Source: Granulicella cerasi (GTDB lineage: Bacteria > Acidobacteriota > Terriglobia > Terriglobales > Acidobacteriaceae). From it: a DNA stretch of 64,000 bases. Numbering within the stretch: position 1 is the stretch's first letter; the number at the start of each line of letters is the position of its first letter. The stretch covers positions 248,001 to 312,000 of the forward strand of contig NZ_JAGSYD010000003.1 in the NCBI RefSeq assembly GCF_025685575.1, in the 5' to 3' direction. Below are positions 57,025-64,000 of this stretch, in pieces. The position numbers and the translations under genes are program-made. Below the pieces are notes generated by a model. That model had not been told where the DNA came from. It saw only the letters and a program-made list of their open reading frames with translations, and did no database searches.

Positions 57025-58476
57025 TTAGCTTTCCTTCTTCTCGCCCTCGATCGTGGGCTTCACGCTGGTCGGCTTGTCCGTGGGACGCGTCGCCATCTCC
57101 TTCACGTTCGACATGAGATCGCTCATCTTCATGCCGCTCAGCGCCTCAAACAACGCAGGCACCTGTGCCGCAATCTCGGTGATCTCGCCGGTGAGCTTGT
57201 GCGCGCCCACCGTCTTGCCGTCGCCTGTCGAAACGATGGTGATCTTGTCCACGTTCGACAGCGGTTCCGCCATCGCACGTACGACTTCCGCCATGTTCGT
57301 CAGCAGCTTGTCGACAACCGCAGCCTGCGACCATTCCTGATACGCTTCGGCCTTCACGTTCATCGCCTTCGCTTCCGCCTCACCCTTCTGGAAGATGATC
57401 GAAGCTTCCGCTTCACCCTGCGTACGAATCGCCTGAGCACGACCTTCGGCCTCGGCAACGATACGAGCACGTTCAGCGTTTGCCATGTTCTCGATGCGCT
57501 GCTTCTCAATCTCCGAACGCTTCAAGACAGTCGCAATCAGCTCCTTCTCGTTACGCGCAATCTCGGCTTCCTGCACCTTGACCTGCGCTTCCTTCTCGAC
57601 CTGCTGCACCTTCACCTGCTCGGCGATCACCTTCTGCTGCATCACATTCGTCTGCAGTTCGTAGGCTTTATCGGCCTGCGCTTCCTGGCGACGTGCAATC
57701 TCAGTGAACTGAGCCTTCTGCACATCCAGATCACGCTGCGCTTCGGCCTGCTTGGCCAACGACTGCGTCTCCGCAAGCACGCGCTCCTGGTCCGCAGCGG
57801 CCTTCGCTACAGCCGCTTCACGCAGCGCAATCGCGCGACGAATCGCCGTATCGCGCTCAGCTTCTGCAGCCGCAATCTCAGCGTCGCGACGAATACGAGC
57901 CACGTCCGGACGACCCATGTTCGTGATGTATTCATTCTTATCGCGCACCTCGCGAATCGTGAACGACACCACCTCAAGGCCCATCTTGCTCAAGTCATCC
58001 GAGCAGGTAGCGCGCATACGCTCGCCGACCATCTCCGGCTCTTTCACAATCTGCTCGACCGTGAGCTGACCGATGATGCCGCGCAGATGACCTTCCATCA
58101 CGAGACGAATCAAGCCTTCGCGTTCCGCAGGCGACTTCGCCAGAAACTGCTCTGCGGCCGTCATGATGCTGGCGTTGTCCGAGCGCACCTTGATCTGCGC
58201 GACAGCTTCCACCGTCACCGCAACGCCTTGCCTCGTGTAGAGGTCCTGCGACGGAGCCACATCAAAGCTCATCAATTCGAGCGAAAGCAAGCGCGTATGC
58301 TGCACCACCGGGTACACCACCGCACCGTGGCCGATGATCACCTTCGGTCCGCCAAGACCATAGCGAATCAGCGCCTCGTTCGGGCCAGCCTTGCGATACA
58401 TGCTCGCGGCAACGGCCATCAGGCCGACCAGTACCAACACACATAATCCAACAACGATCACAATCGTGTTCGACAT
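57025..58476 (-). CDS. Flotillin family (SPFH domain) protein
   Basis: A 483-residue flotillin/YqiK-like protein. An N-terminal membrane segment (IVIVVGLCVLVLVGLMAVA) precedes an SPFH domain (AGPNEALIRYGLGGPKVIIG; RQGVAVTVEAVAQIKVR) and a long Ala/Glu-rich coiled coil (~190-380), then a C-terminal oligomerisation part ending with a Lys-rich tail. Flotillins organise membrane microdomains with NfeD proteins. The NfeD-like gene is directly upstream and pspA downstream, a common membrane-stress grouping. Confidence 0.94.
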   Translation of the reverse strand: MSNTIVIVVGLCVLVLVGLMAVAASMYRKAGPNEALIRYGLGGPKVIIGHGAVVYPVVQHTRLLSLELMSFDVAPSQDLYTRQGVAVTVEAVAQIKVRSDNASIMTAAEQFLAKSPAEREGLIRLVMEGHLRGIIGQLTVEQIVKEPEMVGERMRATCSDDLSKMGLEVVSFTIREVRDKNEYITNMGRPDVARIRRDAEIAAAEAERDTAIRRAIALREAAVAKAAADQERVLAETQSLAKQAEAQRDLDVQKAQFTEIARRQEAQADKAYELQTNVMQQKVIAEQVKVQQVEKEAQVKVQEAEIARNEKELIATVLKRSEIEKQRIENMANAERARIVAEAEGRAQAIRTQGEAEASIIFQKGEAEAKAMNVKAEAYQEWSQAAVVDKLLTNMAEVVRAMAEPLSNVDKITIVSTGDGKTVGAHKLTGEITEIAAQVPALFEALSGMKMSDLMSNVKEMATRPTDKPTSVKPTIEGEKKES

Positions 58477-58599
58477 TTACGTTCTGCCTCTCAATGCAGA
58501 GAACAACAAGAAAGTCGGTTCGGAAGCGCTGCATGTTTGCCTGCAACTGCTTCGGGTTATCGTTACGCAAGCGACCTCTGGTTCGCTCGCAGGACATCT

Positions 58600-59208
58600 C
58601 TATTCGCGCTCCACCGGCGTCGCTTCGCCTTCATCCATCAGGCCGTGCTGAAACTCATCCCAGCGACGTACCTGCGCGATGCCGCGCGCAAAACTCATCA
58701 CAATCACCTCAGTGCCCTTCGCGATCTCGGCACCATCTACACTGCGCACGCCGACGGACCGCCGTGAGCCGTTCTGCGTGTAGAGCATCTCGCCCACGCC
58801 GCCTTCGCGCACCGGCTGCGAGATGCGTCCGAGCACGCCGACGATCTCCGTGTCCTCCGGCTCCAGCGTGCGCTCATGCTTCAACAACACGCCCGTAAGG
58901 AACCACAGCAGAATGCCCGCACCAGCAAGACCTGCAAGAATCGCGAAGCCCAGCACGACGATCGCCGTGAAGACATGCGCGCGGTGGAAGAGGTAGCCCG
59001 CGCCCCCAAACCAGCACAGAAAGCCTGTGATGGTGAACGCGTTCAGCCATGACATCGCATGGTGCTGATGCCCCGCGCCATGCCCATGACCGAAGTGAAA
59101 ATGGCCAATGTGCATGTGCATCGAGCCCGAAACCACCGCGAGCAAACTGAACGCGAGTCCCAGCACAAAGCACGTCAGGTACAGCGTGTTCCAATCGAAA
59201 CCGTTCAT
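58600..59208 (-). CDS. NfeD-like membrane protein with OB fold
   Basis: A 202-residue protein. Three membrane segments lie at ~9-28, ~52-72 and ~78-108, with a His/Gly-rich loop after the first (MHMHIGHFHFGHGHGAGHQH). The C-terminal part (EIVGVLGRISQPVREGGVGE; AEIAKGTEVIVMSFARGIAQ) is an NfeD-type OB fold. It overlaps the regulator stop in an ATGA. NfeD short forms assist flotillins, as the following gene suggests. Confidence 0.85.
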   Translation of the reverse strand: MNGFDWNTLYLTCFVLGLAFSLLAVVSGSMHMHIGHFHFGHGHGAGHQHHAMSWLNAFTITGFLCWFGGAGYLFHRAHVFTAIVVLGFAILAGLAGAGILLWFLTGVLLKHERTLEPEDTEIVGVLGRISQPVREGGVGEMLYTQNGSRRSVGVRSVDGAEIAKGTEVIVMSFARGIAQVRRWDEFQHGLMDEGEATPVERE

Positions 59209-59774
59209 CGACTCACTCCTCTTTTTGTCGACTTCTTTGCAACGGACTTCTTCACAGCTCGTTTCACCGGAGCCGCGTCCAACGCAGCTTGCTGCGCCTT
59301 CGCCCGCTCTCCGGGATGCAGTACTTCCAGCAATCGCTCCGTCAGCCCGCCGGTCGCGAGAATGCACTCGAGCAGCAGCAAGCATTTGCGCGAGTCAGGA
59401 TGATGCGAGATGGCCAACAGCGCTCGCCGCAACTCCGGGTCACGCCGAAAACGCTCGGCGCCGCCCACAAGCCAGATGTCGAGGGTGTCTTCCTGCAAGC
59501 GCACATCGCTCATCAACTCAGCGTGATAGCCGTCAGGATCATCCACGAGATAGCCGGGGTGCACCTTGAAGAACTTTGCCAGCAGCAGACGTGTGTTATT
59601 GGTCAGGTGGGGCCGCGCGCCGGACTCGATCTGCGAGAGATAGCTCTGGCTCAGCGCCTCGCGCGTTTCCGCAGCGATCGCCTTCACCAGCTCGCCCTGG
59701 GTCATGGCCCGACCCAGGCCACGCAGGCTGCCTTCCACCTCGCGCAGATAACGAATTTTGTCAGCCAACTTCAT
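59205..59774 (-). CDS. XRE-family helix-turn-helix regulator
   Basis: A 189-residue regulator. The HTH is at the start (KIRYLREVEGSLRGLGRAMT; QGELVKAIA; YLSQIESGARPHLTNNTRL). A helical middle part may sense a signal; the tail is Lys/Arg-rich (VKRAVKKSVAKKSTKRG). The ATG at 59774 (MKLADK) has GGAG upstream; an ATG six codons earlier would lie only ~8 bases from the predicted transcription start. It heads the NfeD-flotillin-PspA operon, and a 27-bp palindrome in its promoter suggests autoregulation. Confidence 0.87.
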   Translation of the reverse strand: MKLADKIRYLREVEGSLRGLGRAMTQGELVKAIAAETREALSQSYLSQIESGARPHLTNNTRLLLAKFFKVHPGYLVDDPDGYHAELMSDVRLQEDTLDIWLVGGAERFRRDPELRRALLAISHHPDSRKCLLLLECILATGGLTERLLEVLHPGERAKAQQAALDAAPVKRAVKKSVAKKSTKRGVSR

Positions 59775-59790
59775 GGCTCGATCCGGCTCC

Positions 59791-59805
59791 ATTGCGGATT
59801 GCAAT
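59791..59805. promoter_or_regulatory. Second operator-like dyad next to the palindrome
   Basis: ATTGC-GGATT-GCAAT, a 5-bp dyad directly beside the 27-bp palindrome. Shares the TTGC/GCAA half-site words, so it may be a weaker site for the same regulator. Confidence 0.4.
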
Positions 59806-59832
59806 CAATATATCGCAAATTGCGATATATTG
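59806..59832. promoter_or_regulatory. Perfect 27-bp palindromic operator of the XRE operon
   Basis: CAATATATCGCAA (59806-59818), a single central A, then TTGCGATATATTG (59820-59832), an exact reverse complement. It fills the spacer between the -35 and -10 elements below and covers the -10 and part of the -35, so a bound dimer would block transcription. The nearest regulator is the XRE protein of this operon. Confidence 0.7.
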
Positions 59833-59835
59833 CAA
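59807..59835 (-). promoter_or_regulatory. Sigma-70-like promoter of the XRE-NfeD-flotillin-PspA operon
   Basis: TTGCAA (59835-59830), 17-base spacer, TATATT (59812-59807), with predicted start near 59800. The spacer is nearly all palindrome. Confidence 0.65.
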
Positions 59836-59845
59836 GATCTAGGAA

Positions 59846-59869
59846 AAGCCGCGCTCTGCAGCGCGGCTT
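59846..59869 (-). terminator. Terminator after the M23 peptidase gene
   Basis: On the minus strand AAGCCGCGCT / AGCGCGGCTT with a 4-base loop and TTCC after it, 11 bases after the M23 stop. Confidence 0.8.
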
Positions 59870-59880
59870 CATCGTCTCTC

Positions 59881-60885
59881 TTAGCCTCCGGTGCCGGTGG
59901 CGCCGCCAAGTTGCGCCATCGTCGTCCGTAGATATTTATGCGGGTTCACGGCATTGCCGCGCACCTGTACTTCGTAGTGCAGATGGTTACCGGTCGTGCG
60001 CCCCGAGTGACCGACGAAGCCGATCACCTGCCCCTTCACCACCGTCTCGCCTGCCGAAACATTCCAGCCGGAGAGGTGACCGTACACGGTCTTGATGCCG
60101 TTGCCGTGGTCGATCTCGATCTCGCGACCATAGCCGTTGCCCATGCCTGCCTTCACCACGCGGCCTGGTGCTGGAGCGTGCACCGGAGTACCAAGCGGCG
60201 AACCGATGTCTACGCCCTTATGAAACTCACCCGTCCCCCCACCGATCACCGGATCTTCACGCTCGCCGAAGCCCGAGTTGATCGGGCCCATCACCGGCCA
60301 CATATCGGGCGTGGCCGTGCCGGTCGCAAGATCAATCGCGCCGAGGCCGCTCAGGCCGCTGCGAATTCCGATGCTCATGTCCGGCGTGTTCGAAGGCATC
60401 AGCGCGCCGCTGGCGGCGGTGTTCTTCAGCGCGTAGAAGGTGTCCAGAGACTTGTAGTAGCTGTCGTCGGTGAAGCTCGCGGTGTCGTCCTTCAGCTTCG
60501 CATCGGCGACATTACCGACCGCATTCTTGCGACCGATGCGCAGGCCGTGGCCGAGCGGTAGCGTCAGCTTGCCCGCGGTGAGACCGTAGATCGCCGAGAC
60601 CTCACTGGCCAGCGAACCAAGGCTCGCCACCTGGACGTCCTTGTCGTGCGTCTGCTTTTCGAGATGCGCGTAATCTTTGCGGCTGTTCGCGAGTTCGTCG
60701 CGGAGGTGGTTGATCGTCTCCGCTTTCGCCAACATGCGGCTGTAGGAGCCAGCCATGCCTGCGATCGTGAACATCCCCGTTATCGTCGCCGCGAGAAAAA
60801 CGTAAACGTAGCGCATCGGGATGTTCACCTCTTCAGAGGTGCCATCCTCGTTCCGCGTCACGTAGACGAAATATCGCTTGCGCAA
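59881..60885 (-). CDS. M23 family metallopeptidase with coiled-coil linker
   Basis: A 334-residue LytM-type peptidase. One membrane segment near the N-terminus (VYVFLAATITGMFTIAGMA) is followed by a helical region (~50-90) and the M23 domain with zinc ligands in FHKGVDIG and HLHYEV, plus GYGREIEIDHGNG and GQVIGFVGHSGRTTG. Such anchored forms cut or, if inactive, activate peptidoglycan hydrolases; here the ligands seem intact. The TTG start is supported by AGGATT upstream. Confidence 0.92.
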   Translation of the reverse strand: MRKRYFVYVTRNEDGTSEEVNIPMRYVYVFLAATITGMFTIAGMAGSYSRMLAKAETINHLRDELANSRKDYAHLEKQTHDKDVQVASLGSLASEVSAIYGLTAGKLTLPLGHGLRIGRKNAVGNVADAKLKDDTASFTDDSYYKSLDTFYALKNTAASGALMPSNTPDMSIGIRSGLSGLGAIDLATGTATPDMWPVMGPINSGFGEREDPVIGGGTGEFHKGVDIGSPLGTPVHAPAPGRVVKAGMGNGYGREIEIDHGNGIKTVYGHLSGWNVSAGETVVKGQVIGFVGHSGRTTGNHLHYEVQVRGNAVNPHKYLRTTMAQLGGATGTGG

Positions 60886-61052
60886 TCGAATCCTGACCGG
60901 GCCGCCGAGCCGCCCTGCACCGCCAGGGGTGCACCTACTATGTTACCCCGCTGAGTTGTGACCGAACAACCAGCGGTCGATTCGCTTTCATCGCAAGCGC
61001 AGTCTCTTCAACCACATGCAACCGCCTTGCGCACGTTGGTATCCTGAGCACG

Positions 61053-62045
61053 ATGCCGAAGCCTACCAGTACGCCCCGCGGCGAGTTCGCCCTGATCGAG
61101 CAGATCCGCCGCCGAACCGCTGGCGTGCGTTCGTCGGCAATCAGGCTTGGCATCGGCGACGACTGCGCCGTGATCGCGCCGCCCGCAGGCAGCGAGATCG
61201 TCGTCACCACGGACTTTTCGCTCGAAGGCAGGCACTTTACCCGCGATCGTCACACGCCGGAGTCTGTCGGCCATCGGCTGCTGGCACGCGGCGTTAGCGA
61301 CCTTGCTGCGATGGGCGCAACGCCGCTCGCGGCCTTCCTTTCGCTCGCGCTGCCAAAGAGCCTCGCGAACAATCAGCGCTGGCTCGACGGTATGCTCAGC
61401 GGATTCGCCGCGCTGGCAAAGGACACAAGAACACCGCTGGCGGGCGGCGATACGTCACAGTCGCCCGATGACCTGATGCTCGCCGACATCATCCTGCTGG
61501 GCCACGTTCCGCAGGGCACGGCCCTTCTGCGTTCAGGCGCAAAAGCGGGCGACGCTATCTACGTCACAGGCGCTCTGGGTGGCGCAGCAGCGGAACTCGA
61601 AGCCACGCTCGCCGGCAAGCGACTGCGAGGCGACGCGCATCCGCATCTCTTCCCGCAACCTCGCTTGAAGGTTGGTGACACGTTACGCGCAAGGTCGCTG
61701 GCGACCGCGTGCATGGACATCTCCGACGGTCTCTCCAGCGACCTGCCACACCTCTGCGAACGTTCTGGCGTCAGCGCTGAAATCGAGCTTGCAAACCTTC
61801 CGCTGCACACGCTGACGGCCAAGCGCAAAGACGCTCTTGAACTCGCCCTGCATGGGGGCGAAGACTACGAACTACTCTTCACTGCGAAGCCATCGACGCG
61901 CATGCCGAGTTCGATCGCAGGCGTGTCGCTCACCCGCATCGGTACGATCACACGCCCCCGCAAGAACACACCACTCGTCACTGCGATCGCCGCTGACGGC
62001 ACGCGCACCCCGCTCGAACGCGGTGGATGGGAGCACCTGCGATGA
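61053..62045 (+). CDS. thiL: Thiamine-monophosphate kinase
   Basis: A 330-residue ThiL, which phosphorylates thiamine monophosphate to thiamine diphosphate. Motifs are FALIEQIRRR, LGIGDDCAVIAPP, TTDFSLEGRHF, HRLLARGVSDLAAMGATPLA, LAGGDTSQ and CMDISDGLSSDL, then LHGGEDYELLF. The ATG at 61053 fits. It overlaps the following gene by 4 bases (ATGA). Confidence 0.95.
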   Translation: MPKPTSTPRGEFALIEQIRRRTAGVRSSAIRLGIGDDCAVIAPPAGSEIVVTTDFSLEGRHFTRDRHTPESVGHRLLARGVSDLAAMGATPLAAFLSLALPKSLANNQRWLDGMLSGFAALAKDTRTPLAGGDTSQSPDDLMLADIILLGHVPQGTALLRSGAKAGDAIYVTGALGGAAAELEATLAGKRLRGDAHPHLFPQPRLKVGDTLRARSLATACMDISDGLSSDLPHLCERSGVSAEIELANLPLHTLTAKRKDALELALHGGEDYELLFTAKPSTRMPSSIAGVSLTRIGTITRPRKNTPLVTAIAADGTRTPLERGGWEHLR

Positions 62046-62620
62046 CCGCTGAAGTTCACCTGACCTGGCCCGCAACCTGGAGCGCCAAGGTGCTGCGCAC
62101 GCCGCCGCTCATCGCCCCCGCACGACAGTTCATGTACCCGCAGTACATTCCCGGCGAGGAAGACGCGATGACGCGCGGTGCCATGCTCGTTGAAGTGAAG
62201 CCGGCAAGCGGCGGCACGTTTCTCGCGACATGTGCGCGTGGCTTCGAATCGCCTTCTTTGCCGAGTGGTGTGTGGTCGTGCCCAAACGCCGATGCGATGC
62301 TTGCAGTTGCTGGCGGCTACGCGTACCTGATCCACATGATCGAGCCTGCGAAGTGCCTGCATGTAGAACAGCGCCCCGTCACCGAAGTGCTCGTCGCGCA
62401 GGACGCAGGCCTGATCCTCCTGGCGGGATTCCAGAACATTGTCGCGCTCAACGCCAGTGGCGTTGCGTGGACGAGCGCACGGCTCACCTGGGAGGGCATC
62501 ACCCTGGGCGAAGTGCGCGATGGCTCGCTCCACGGCACGGGGTGGAACATGATGGATGACCGCGATGTGCCGTTCGTGCTCGATCTCGCCACGGGCCAAC
62601 ATACCGGCGGAGGCTTCTAA
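62042..62620 (+). CDS. Hypothetical protein coupled to thiL
   Basis: A 192-residue protein of unknown family, no signal peptide. It has a likely beta-rich sequence with segments TCARGFESPSLPSGVWSC and LVAQDAGLILLAGFQNIVAL. Its ATG overlaps the thiL stop in ATGA, so it is translated with thiL. No thiamine-related motif is seen. A 9-bp inverted repeat (62629-62637 with 62679-62687) follows in the spacer before the convergent rsmD. Confidence 0.72.
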   Translation: MTAEVHLTWPATWSAKVLRTPPLIAPARQFMYPQYIPGEEDAMTRGAMLVEVKPASGGTFLATCARGFESPSLPSGVWSCPNADAMLAVAGGYAYLIHMIEPAKCLHVEQRPVTEVLVAQDAGLILLAGFQNIVALNASGVAWTSARLTWEGITLGEVRDGSLHGTGWNMMDDRDVPFVLDLATGQHTGGGF

Positions 62621-62689
62621 ACAGCAGTCCGCAGGCGGTGAAGCATATCTCGCTTCTGAGGTATGTGTTTGCGGGATTCGCCTGCGGCT

Positions 62690-63283
62690 CTACTCCGCCG
62701 CTTCTTCCGCTACGCGATAAAAGCTCAACACCGCATCGCCTTGCTCGAGCAGTCGAAAACGCGACAGCGCGCCCACTCGCTCGGGCAAAGGCTTCTTGCG
62801 CGTATGCTCGGCGACCACGATCGCACCGGCGTTCAGCAGCACATCATGCTGACGCGCCAACGTGCGTAGCGTCGCGTCATACTCCTCGGCGGCTTCGTAG
62901 GGCGGATCGAGGAAAACGATGTCCGCGCCCTGTGCTCGTCCCAGCTTTGCTGCAGCCTTTGCCATGTTCTCCAACGCACGCGCTACGCTGCGCGTTTCAA
63001 GCTGCGTGCCTGCGGAGATCTTCAACATCGCTAGATTCTTGCGGAGTGCCGCCAGGGCTGGCGGCGCGTTCTCGGCGAAGATGCACGAGGCAGCGCCACG
63101 ACTCATCGCCTCAATCCCCACCGCTCCCGAGCCGGCGTAGAGGTCTACAAAGTGCGCGTCCTGTACATACGGCGCGAGCACGTTGAAGAGCGTTTCACGC
63201 AGGCGATCACTGGTCGGCCGCGTGTCCATTCCCTTCGGCGCGTCCAGCAGGCGCGAGCGATACGTTCCAGCAATAACCCTCAT
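62690..63283 (-). CDS. rsmD: 16S rRNA (guanine(966)-N(2))-methyltransferase RsmD
   Basis: A 197-residue methyltransferase that makes m2G966 in the 30S head. Motifs: MRVIAGTYRSRLLDAPKG, RPTSDRLRETLFNVL, FVDLYAGSGAVGIEAMSRGA (motif I), and the catalytic DPPYE. The ATG at 63283 gives the standard N-terminus; longer in-frame forms upstream lack it. It is divergent from the M50-like gene. Confidence 0.95.
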   Translation of the reverse strand: MRVIAGTYRSRLLDAPKGMDTRPTSDRLRETLFNVLAPYVQDAHFVDLYAGSGAVGIEAMSRGAASCIFAENAPPALAALRKNLAMLKISAGTQLETRSVARALENMAKAAAKLGRAQGADIVFLDPPYEAAEEYDATLRTLARQHDVLLNAGAIVVAEHTRKKPLPERVGALSRFRLLEQGDAVLSFYRVAEEAAE

Positions 63284-63411
63284 CACGCATGAGGATACCG
63301 CAGATGCGAGGTCCGAACGCGAGACGCGAAGCTGCAAGCCGCCCCGCTCCTGGAGCAACTCATATCTGACCTCTCACCGACATCATCCCCCACCACCTAC
63401 AATGAGAGATG

Positions 63412-64000
63412 ATGTTTCGCTCGTCTATTCCGCTTGGCCGATTCTTTGGCGTGCATGTGCGTGTGCACCTTTCGTTCCTCCTGCTGCTCGCGCTCTTCGC
63501 GGGCTCCGCGCCTCTGCTCGGATACACGGTACTGCGCGGCCTCGGCCTGTGGCTCGCGCTGGTAGCTGCGGTCATCGTGCGCGAACTCGCGCGCGGCATC
63601 GCTGCAGCGTACGTCGGCATGGACCTGCGAGCGGTATTCCTCTTCCCCATCGGCGGCGTTATGGCGCTCGCGCAGGACGGCGCGCAAGCCGACAAGAAGA
63701 ACCAGCGCATCATTGCCATGGCCGGGCCCGCAGCGAACGTCCTCGCCGTGCTCATCATGGTGGGCACGGCTTACGCCTTCCAGCCTGGCTTGCATCTACT
63801 CCAGCAGCCGTGGCTCACCTTCGCGCACATCCTTCGTGCGTTTGTGTGGATGCAGGTCGTCATCGCCATCACGGGTCTGTTGCCCTCCGCGCTGCCCAAC
63901 CGCAAGCTGCTCGCGCGCCGCGGCGAAACCGATGCGCCGCGCAAGCCGATGGCCAGCACCACGCCACCGTTCCATCTCGGCTCGATGGTCGCGCTTGCCG
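63412..64000 (+). CDS. M50-like (site-2-protease) membrane protein, 3' partial, degenerate active site
   Basis: The frame runs off the window end, giving 196 residues so far. The start MFRSSIPLGRFFGVHVRVHLSF-type N-terminus (first part: IPLGRFFGVHVRVH), the LFPIGGVMAL loop and MAGPAANVLAVL match the M50 family of intramembrane proteases. The zinc motif HExxH, however, reads R57-E58-L-A-R61, and the second motif near NPxDG reads LPNRKLL (about residues 161-167). Both histidines and the aspartate are gone, so it is probably inactive. GAGAG precedes the ATG. Confidence 0.82.
   Translation, partial: MFRSSIPLGRFFGVHVRVHLSFLLLLALFAGSAPLLGYTVLRGLGLWLALVAAVIVRELARGIAAAYVGMDLRAVFLFPIGGVMALAQDGAQADKKNQRIIAMAGPAANVLAVLIMVGTAYAFQPGLHLLQQPWLTFAHILRAFVWMQVVIAITGLLPSALPNRKLLARRGETDAPRKPMASTTPPFHLGSMVALA

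Noticed and set aside
56431..58446. 671-codon plus-strand frame opposite flotillin and pspA
   Set aside because: Antisense shadow; composition is typical of the complement of an Ala/Glu-rich coiled coil.

Overview
The window is a GC-rich, densely coded piece of a bacterial chromosome. Gene content and protein style point to the phylum Acidobacteriota, most likely family Acidobacteriaceae (Terriglobus/Granulicella/Edaphobacter-like). This placement is from memory of the families and was not tested by a search. Many starts are GTG or TTG, intrinsic terminators are strong (several GAAA or UUCG loops), and no phage, insertion sequence, CRISPR array or rRNA was seen.

Layout. 0-6.4 kb: the 3' part of an M61 peptidase, then a minus-strand nitrite/sulfite reductase operon with two siroheme-synthesis genes, then a PilZ protein overlapping a response regulator whose receiver looks unable to be phosphorylated. 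6.5-13 kb: a tight six-gene minus-strand operon (COG4947-type esterase, ATP-grasp ligase, small acidic protein, GCS2/YbdK ligase, M29-like peptidase, second ATP-grasp-like protein) with a divergent esterase. This is the best candidate for an uncharacterised small-molecule or peptide ligation pathway. 13.2-16 kb: rpsP-khpA-rimM-trmD-rplS. 16-26.2 kb: a dicarboxylate-type symporter, a GAF/PAS histidine kinase, small secreted or soluble enzymes, trhO, an AT-richer three-gene islet of unknown genes, an S1/P1 nuclease and an RcnB-like protein.

26.3-51.5 kb holds the conserved transcription/translation supercluster, read on the minus strand in the classical order: tRNA-Thr(TGT), tRNA-Tyr, tRNA-Thr(GGT), tRNA-Gly, tuf, rpmG, tRNA-Trp, secE, nusG, rplK, rplA, rplJ, rplL, rpoB, rpoC. 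It is interrupted twice: between rplK and rplA (three plus-strand genes: membrane protein, radical SAM protein, TonB-like protein) and between tuf and rpmG (aldo/keto reductase with TetR, Gly/His-rich exported protein, ArsR with SDR, DUF2252). New terminators and promoters lie at these junctions. RpoB carries an extra N-terminal segment with four cysteine pairs.

51.7-64 kb: secreted proteins, a sorbosone-dehydrogenase-like protein, a HipA-like kinase/DUF3037 pair, a membrane-stress operon (XRE regulator, NfeD-like, flotillin, PspA) with a perfect 27-bp palindrome in its promoter, an M23 peptidase, thiL, rsmD, and the start of an M50-like protein that has lost its zinc-binding motif.

A recurring non-coding theme is a set of 7-bp-period tandem repeats in spacers beside genes. 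Function assignments rest on motifs and family knowledge read from the sequence by eye; no database search was run.
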